Assembly (NCBI GenBank): GCA_947460915.1
Contig: CANHKJ010000111.1
Location: 1 to 9,105 of the forward strand
Length of the DNA: 9,105 nucleotides
Reading direction: 5' to 3'
From: Verrucomicrobiia bacterium
GTDB taxonomy: Bacteria; Verrucomicrobiota; Verrucomicrobiia; Verrucomicrobiales; Akkermansiaceae
The notes beneath the pieces are model-generated. The model was given only the letters and a program-made list of their open reading frames with translations. It searched no databases and was not told the DNA's origin. Made by a program: the position numbers and the translations under genes. Positions 6,024-9,105 of this stretch are shown in pieces (position 1 is the stretch's first letter; each line of letters starts with the position of its first letter).

Positions 6024-6914
6024 ATGAACCGTCTGGGGAAATCTATCGCATTGGTCTTGATTATGATGACGGGTTGGGGGCAGGGGCAAGATGCAGCATT
6101 GCAGAAGTCGTTAGAAAATGTTTATGTTTTTTGGCGAAATGCGATGATAAAAAAAGACTTCCCCGCGTGGCAAAAAGTCACAGCGGCCCATCGTCAACAA
6201 ACAGTAAAGAATCGCTTGAATTCGGAGCGCCGCGTTTTCCCGAAGGCGATTTTTGAGATGCCTACGAGTCCTCCCGCATTGACGGGTTTACAAGTGGTGC
6301 AGGTGAAGCGCAATGCTCGCACGGCGAAGTGCATTTACTATGGGAAGATAGATTTTGGTGTGGGCGGTGAGCCAACGGACAATTTGTTAGTCGTTGATTT
6401 TGTGCAAGAAGCATCAGGCTGGAAGTTTGATGTAGCAGAGTTTGTGAATTTGGGAGCCCTACCTGATGTGCGCACGGAGTTAGCGAAAGGCGATCTAAGT
6501 TACATTGAAAAAACGAAGGAATTTTCCCCTACGGGTGTGGTTCCGCCGGTGCCGATGGCGATTCCGATTGCGAAGTACATTGCCAAAGTTTATGTGTTTT
6601 GCCCAGGCAGAGCAGTTGATGTTACGGTGAATAAAAGCAGCAAGCATTCATTTGGAAATGCAAAGGATGCACAGTTGATCATGGGCGGGGTGCGCGATGG
6701 TGTCAATGAAGTGAGTTATTCCGTCAAGGGCGTGCCGGGCGGGAAAGGCAATGAGGCATTGGCCATCCGCGTGTATGTTTTTTCTCAAGTGGATGGGGTG
6801 AAGCCGATCAAGGCATTTGAATACCAAGTTCTTGAAGGCGGTGCGGTGCAAGGAGCTGGTCAGAAAACCTTCACCTTCGATGCAGCGATGGTCAATCAGT
6901 TGATGGGGAAATGA
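6024..6914 (+). CDS. Exported protein of unknown function, NTF2-like N-terminal region
   Basis: A 296-residue protein with a Sec-type signal at about residues 1-22 ('GKSIALVLIMMTGWGQG'). Residues 24-150 look like an NTF2/SnoaL-type fold: a first helix 'LENVYVFWRNAMIKKDFPAWQKV', then alternating strands including 'CIYYGKIDFG', 'NLLVVDFVQEASGWKFDVAEF', where the 'Gxxxxxxx... WKF' ending is typical of such domains. Residues 180-295 are β-rich ('KYIAKVYVFCPGRAVDVTVN', 'VNEVSYSVKGVPGG', 'LAIRVYVFSQ') and look like a separate sandwich domain. I do not recognise the family. The start ATG at 6024 lacks a Shine-Dalgarno. Its last bases overlap maf by ATGA, so the two are probably translated from one message. 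The role is unknown; the NTF2-like call is a guess from the secondary-structure pattern. Confidence 0.75.
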   Translation: MNRLGKSIALVLIMMTGWGQGQDAALQKSLENVYVFWRNAMIKKDFPAWQKVTAAHRQQTVKNRLNSERRVFPKAIFEMPTSPPALTGLQVVQVKRNARTAKCIYYGKIDFGVGGEPTDNLLVVDFVQEASGWKFDVAEFVNLGALPDVRTELAKGDLSYIEKTKEFSPTGVVPPVPMAIPIAKYIAKVYVFCPGRAVDVTVNKSSKHSFGNAKDAQLIMGGVRDGVNEVSYSVKGVPGGKGNEALAIRVYVFSQVDGVKPIKAFEYQVLEGGAVQGAGQKTFTFDAAMVNQLMGK

Positions 6915-7477
6915 AACCTAGACTTATTTTGGCATCGGGCTCACCGCGACGCAAGGAGTTGTTAGAGGAGATGGGATGGGACTTTGATGTGGTTGTTTCA
7001 CCCGCAGACGAGTTGCATGACGAGGCTGTGGACTACCGCGTGTTGTGTCAGCAAAATGCAGCGCTTAAGGCTCGTGCAGTGGCACAAATTTATCCAGACT
7101 CGCTTGTGATTGGCGCGGATACGCTGGTATGCTTGGATGGTAAACCTTTGGGCAAACCTCGGGATGAGGAGGAAGCGCGTGTGATGCTGCGTTCTCTGAG
7201 TGGACGGGTCAATTATGTTTGCACGGGTGTCTGCTTGTGCGGTCCCAGAGGGCGTGAGCAAGCATTTTATGAGGTGAGCGAGGTGGAGTTCCGCAATCTA
7301 AGCGAGGAGGACATTAACGAGTATATGGCCTTGGTTCATACTTTGGATAAAGCCGGTGCTTATGCGGCACAAGAGCATGGTGAGAGGATCATTGTAGCTG
7401 TGCGGGGAGATTTTTCCAATGTGGTAGGCTTGCCTGTGGCGCGATTGCAGCAAGAATTGGAAAGTTTTCATTTTTGA
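6911..7477 (+). CDS. maf: Maf family nucleoside triphosphate pyrophosphatase
   Basis: A 188-residue Maf protein, normal length. Maf enzymes hydrolyse non-canonical or excess nucleoside triphosphates to monophosphate and pyrophosphate, which cleans the nucleotide pool and is linked to septum formation. All motifs are present: 'ASGSPRRKELL' (8-18, phosphate-binding SxRR), 'IGADTLV' (67-73, Asp70 catalytic), 'LGKPRD' (80-85, Lys82), 'TGVCL' (105-109), 'LDKAGAYAAQEHG' (145-157, with Gln154) and 'NVVGLPVARL' (170-179). The DKAGAY-xxQ form fits the YhdE type (dTTP/UTP pyrophosphatase) rather than the YceF type. The ATG at 6911 sits in an ATGA overlap with the exported-protein gene. The pairing with an exported protein is unusual and may only reflect compact gene packing. 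Confidence 0.93.
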   Translation: MKPRLILASGSPRRKELLEEMGWDFDVVVSPADELHDEAVDYRVLCQQNAALKARAVAQIYPDSLVIGADTLVCLDGKPLGKPRDEEEARVMLRSLSGRVNYVCTGVCLCGPRGREQAFYEVSEVEFRNLSEEDINEYMALVHTLDKAGAYAAQEHGERIIVAVRGDFSNVVGLPVARLQQELESFHF

Positions 7478-7482
7478 GGATT

Positions 7483-7503
7483 GCGGGATTAGTCTTTTCC
7501 CGC
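7483..7503 (+). other. Small stem-loop between maf and the pseudokinase gene
   Basis: GCGGGA (7483-7488) pairs with TCCCGC (7498-7503) around a nine-base loop. The stem fills most of the 39-bp gap and ends 13 bases before the GTG start at 7517. No T-run follows on the + strand, so it is not a standard intrinsic terminator; it could shape translation of the next gene or be chance. Confidence 0.35.
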
Positions 7504-7516
7504 TAGTGTTGTTGGT

Positions 7517-8911
7517 GTGCACGGCAGTCGCTTTCAGATTGAAGAAATGGTATCGCAGGATGCCAACGGTGCGATTTTCTTAGCGACAGATTTGGAGAGC
7601 GGTTGTGAGGTATTGTTGCAGCGGTTCTTTCCCTTTGGAGCTGGTTCTGGTGGGTTGGAAGGTGAGGAGCGGAACTCCTACCAGCAGGGCGTGGAGTTGA
7701 TGAAGCGGTTGGAGCATCCAGCCTTGCGGCGCGTTCTTGATGGTGGCTGTGATCCGGTGGATGGCATTCCTTATTTAATCTCAGAGGCGAGAGTTGGTGT
7801 TTCGTTAGCCGAATTTTTCTCGACGGGTCCATTGCGTGTGGAGCAAGGCCGTATTCTGGTCGAGCAGGCTTTAGCGCTCGTATTGCAAATTGAGTCAGTG
7901 TTTGGCGTTGGCGCAGATTGGTTAGTGTTTGCCGCTGATGATATCGAGGTGCGCGGGGAGGGTGAAATCTTTCGCTTTAGCGTTGACCCGATGAAATGGT
8001 TAGGCCTCAAAACTGGCCCAGGCGTTGTCAAAGAATTGGCCGCCACTACTGAAAATGCTCTGGGCTGGGCTGGGCGCATTGTGGCCGGTAGCACCATGGG
8101 AACACTCCAGGGCTGGGTGCGGGCGGTGAAAACGGAATCGATGACTGCGGCTCAGGCATGGGATGTCTTGCATGGCGCAGCTCCACCTTCAAAGGTGCTC
8201 GGATCTGCCGCTCCAACAAGTAGTGTGCAGCCGACTTCGCAAATCAAATTGGGCCAGGCGGCTCCCGTTGCTTTTCAGCCTCCCTTGGCCTCGGCGAAGT
8301 CGGGGAGCAAAATGCTTTTTGTATGGTTGGGCTCTTTATTGATTGTGGCAGCACTTACAACGGCTGGAGTGATGTTTTGGCTACAAAAGCCAAAAGCAGC
8401 GGAGTTGGTGAGGAGCAGTGATATTAAAACAAAGGCGAGTGAATCAAAAAAAACTGTGGAAGCGAAGCCTAGCTCCAGCGTGGAACAAAGGCGTGCGGCG
8501 ATCACGCAACGTGCCTTGGAGCTCCAGAGTGGTAAAGAATCGGACTCGGCAACTGCGGCAGAGGCAAAGCAAGCAAATGCACCTGTGCGGCAGGAAGCTT
8601 ACCAACCACATGAAATCGCTGAATTTCGCAAATTGATTGGCTCAACCGTGCGTGTTCAGGGTAAATTATTGCGTGTGGGAAGGAGTAATTCTGGTGCAAC
8701 CCTTTATATTGATTTTGAGGTAGTTGGAGATCCAGAAGTAGCAGTAAGGGGGCGTTATAGGACTAAGTTGGCAAAGCCAGAAATGACTTTAGATAAATTG
8801 CTTCCACTAATTGGAAGGAACATTATGCTGCAGGGGGAAGTCCAAGTGGAACAACCTACCAAACGAATTGTTATCAACCTCGAGGCCCGGGAACAAATCA
8901 CCGAGCCTTAA
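7517..8911 (+). CDS. Membrane-anchored pseudokinase with C-terminal OB-like domain
   Basis: A 464-residue protein starting at GTG 7517; the next in-frame start (ATG 7547) would cut into the first strand of the kinase-like fold. Residues 5-220 resemble the Ser/Thr kinase-like proteins of Verrucomicrobiota: 'RFQIEEMVSQDANGAIFLATD' as first strands, 'MKRLEHPALRRVLDGGCDPVDGIPYLISE' as the hinge region, and 'DPMKWLGLKTGPGVVKELA' late in the domain. Key catalytic features are missing: only Gly18 of the Gly-rich loop remains, the VAIK lysine is Gln35, and there is no HRD or DFG motif, so it should not be an active kinase. A Pro/Ser-rich linker leads to one membrane helix at about 267-289, followed by a charged stretch and an OB-like β-domain at about 368-460 ('VRVQGKLLRVG', 'ATLYIDFEV', 'IMLQGEVQVEQ'). 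N-in, OB domain outside is the expected topology. No Shine-Dalgarno. The base composition falls from about 60% to about 40% GC in the last 250 bases. Confidence 0.78.
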   Translation: MHGSRFQIEEMVSQDANGAIFLATDLESGCEVLLQRFFPFGAGSGGLEGEERNSYQQGVELMKRLEHPALRRVLDGGCDPVDGIPYLISEARVGVSLAEFFSTGPLRVEQGRILVEQALALVLQIESVFGVGADWLVFAADDIEVRGEGEIFRFSVDPMKWLGLKTGPGVVKELAATTENALGWAGRIVAGSTMGTLQGWVRAVKTESMTAAQAWDVLHGAAPPSKVLGSAAPTSSVQPTSQIKLGQAAPVAFQPPLASAKSGSKMLFVWLGSLLIVAALTTAGVMFWLQKPKAAELVRSSDIKTKASESKKTVEAKPSSSVEQRRAAITQRALELQSGKESDSATAAEAKQANAPVRQEAYQPHEIAEFRKLIGSTVRVQGKLLRVGRSNSGATLYIDFEVVGDPEVAVRGRYRTKLAKPEMTLDKLLPLIGRNIMLQGEVQVEQPTKRIVINLEAREQITEP

Positions 8912-8982
8912 ATTTCGCGCGGCTTGTGAATTTTTGATACGGTTTGGATTGCGCACTTAGCATTCCTGTGCATGGTTGCCGT

Positions 8983-9105
8983 ATGCACATTGAGGTGATC
9001 ACCACGGGGACGGAACTACTATTAGGAACAACGCAAAACACGCACGCAGCATGGTTTGGACAAGAGTTGTTTCGTTTGGGCTTGCGTGTGGCCCGTTTGA
9101 CGACG
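8983..9105 (+). CDS. cinA: CinA-like protein, N-terminal MoaB/MoeA-like domain (5' fragment)
   Basis: The first 41 codons of a gene that runs off the right edge. 'MHIEVITTGTELLLGTTQNTHAAW' matches the CinA opening 'xIEIITIGDELLLGxxxNTNA', and 'ELFRLGLRVARLTT' matches the next helix and strand. CinA proteins join a molybdopterin-binding-like domain (ADP-ribose pyrophosphatase-like activity in some) to an NMN deamidase domain that recycles NAD; whether the second domain is present cannot be seen. The ATG at 8983 was chosen because the family begins there; an in-frame GTG lies at 8968. No Shine-Dalgarno. TTGATA (8934-8939) and TAGCAT (8958-8963), 18 bp apart, could form a weak promoter in the 71-bp gap. 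Confidence 0.85.
   Translation, partial: MHIEVITTGTELLLGTTQNTHAAWFGQELFRLGLRVARLTT

Overview
The window looks like chromosome from a member of the PVC group, most likely Verrucomicrobiota. This is inferred from gene content: a long GreA with a large N-terminal extension, a pseudokinase fused to a membrane anchor and an OB-like tail, a Tat-exported TIM-barrel sugar isomerase/epimerase, and several starts without a visible Shine-Dalgarno sequence. GC content is about 50-60% in genes. No phage, transposase, CRISPR, rRNA or tRNA signal was found.

Layout. Bases 1-290 hold the 3' end of an RlmI-type rRNA methyltransferase on the + strand. It converges on a minus-strand, Tat-signalled TIM-barrel protein (406-1284), and a 100-bp inverted-repeat element fills the gap between them. 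A divergent + strand operon follows: an ECF-type sigma factor (1402-1932), a single-pass membrane protein in the position of an anti-sigma factor (1919-2545), and an exported PDZ protein (2545-3414). All three reading frames overlap, so this looks like one regulatory unit spanning the inner membrane. After a 263-bp spacer comes a 610-residue GreA-family elongation factor (3720-5552).

Bases 5553-6023 form a 471-bp AT-rich gap with two nested imperfect inverted repeats, a 9-bp periodic GATT tract and a 17-bp palindrome. Beyond it, a run of + strand genes starts: an exported protein of unknown function (6024-6914), a Maf nucleotide pyrophosphatase overlapping it by ATGA (6911-7477), a pseudokinase/TM/OB-like protein (7517-8911), and the 5' end of cinA (8983 to the window edge). 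G/C strand bias changes sign across the repeat-filled gap.

The most interesting items are the sigma/membrane/PDZ operon, the UvrD/PcrA-like Tudor motif at the N-terminus of the long GreA, the pseudokinase whose C-terminal domain has clearly different base composition, and the repeat elements. Every family assignment here was made by eye from motifs; no database search was run.
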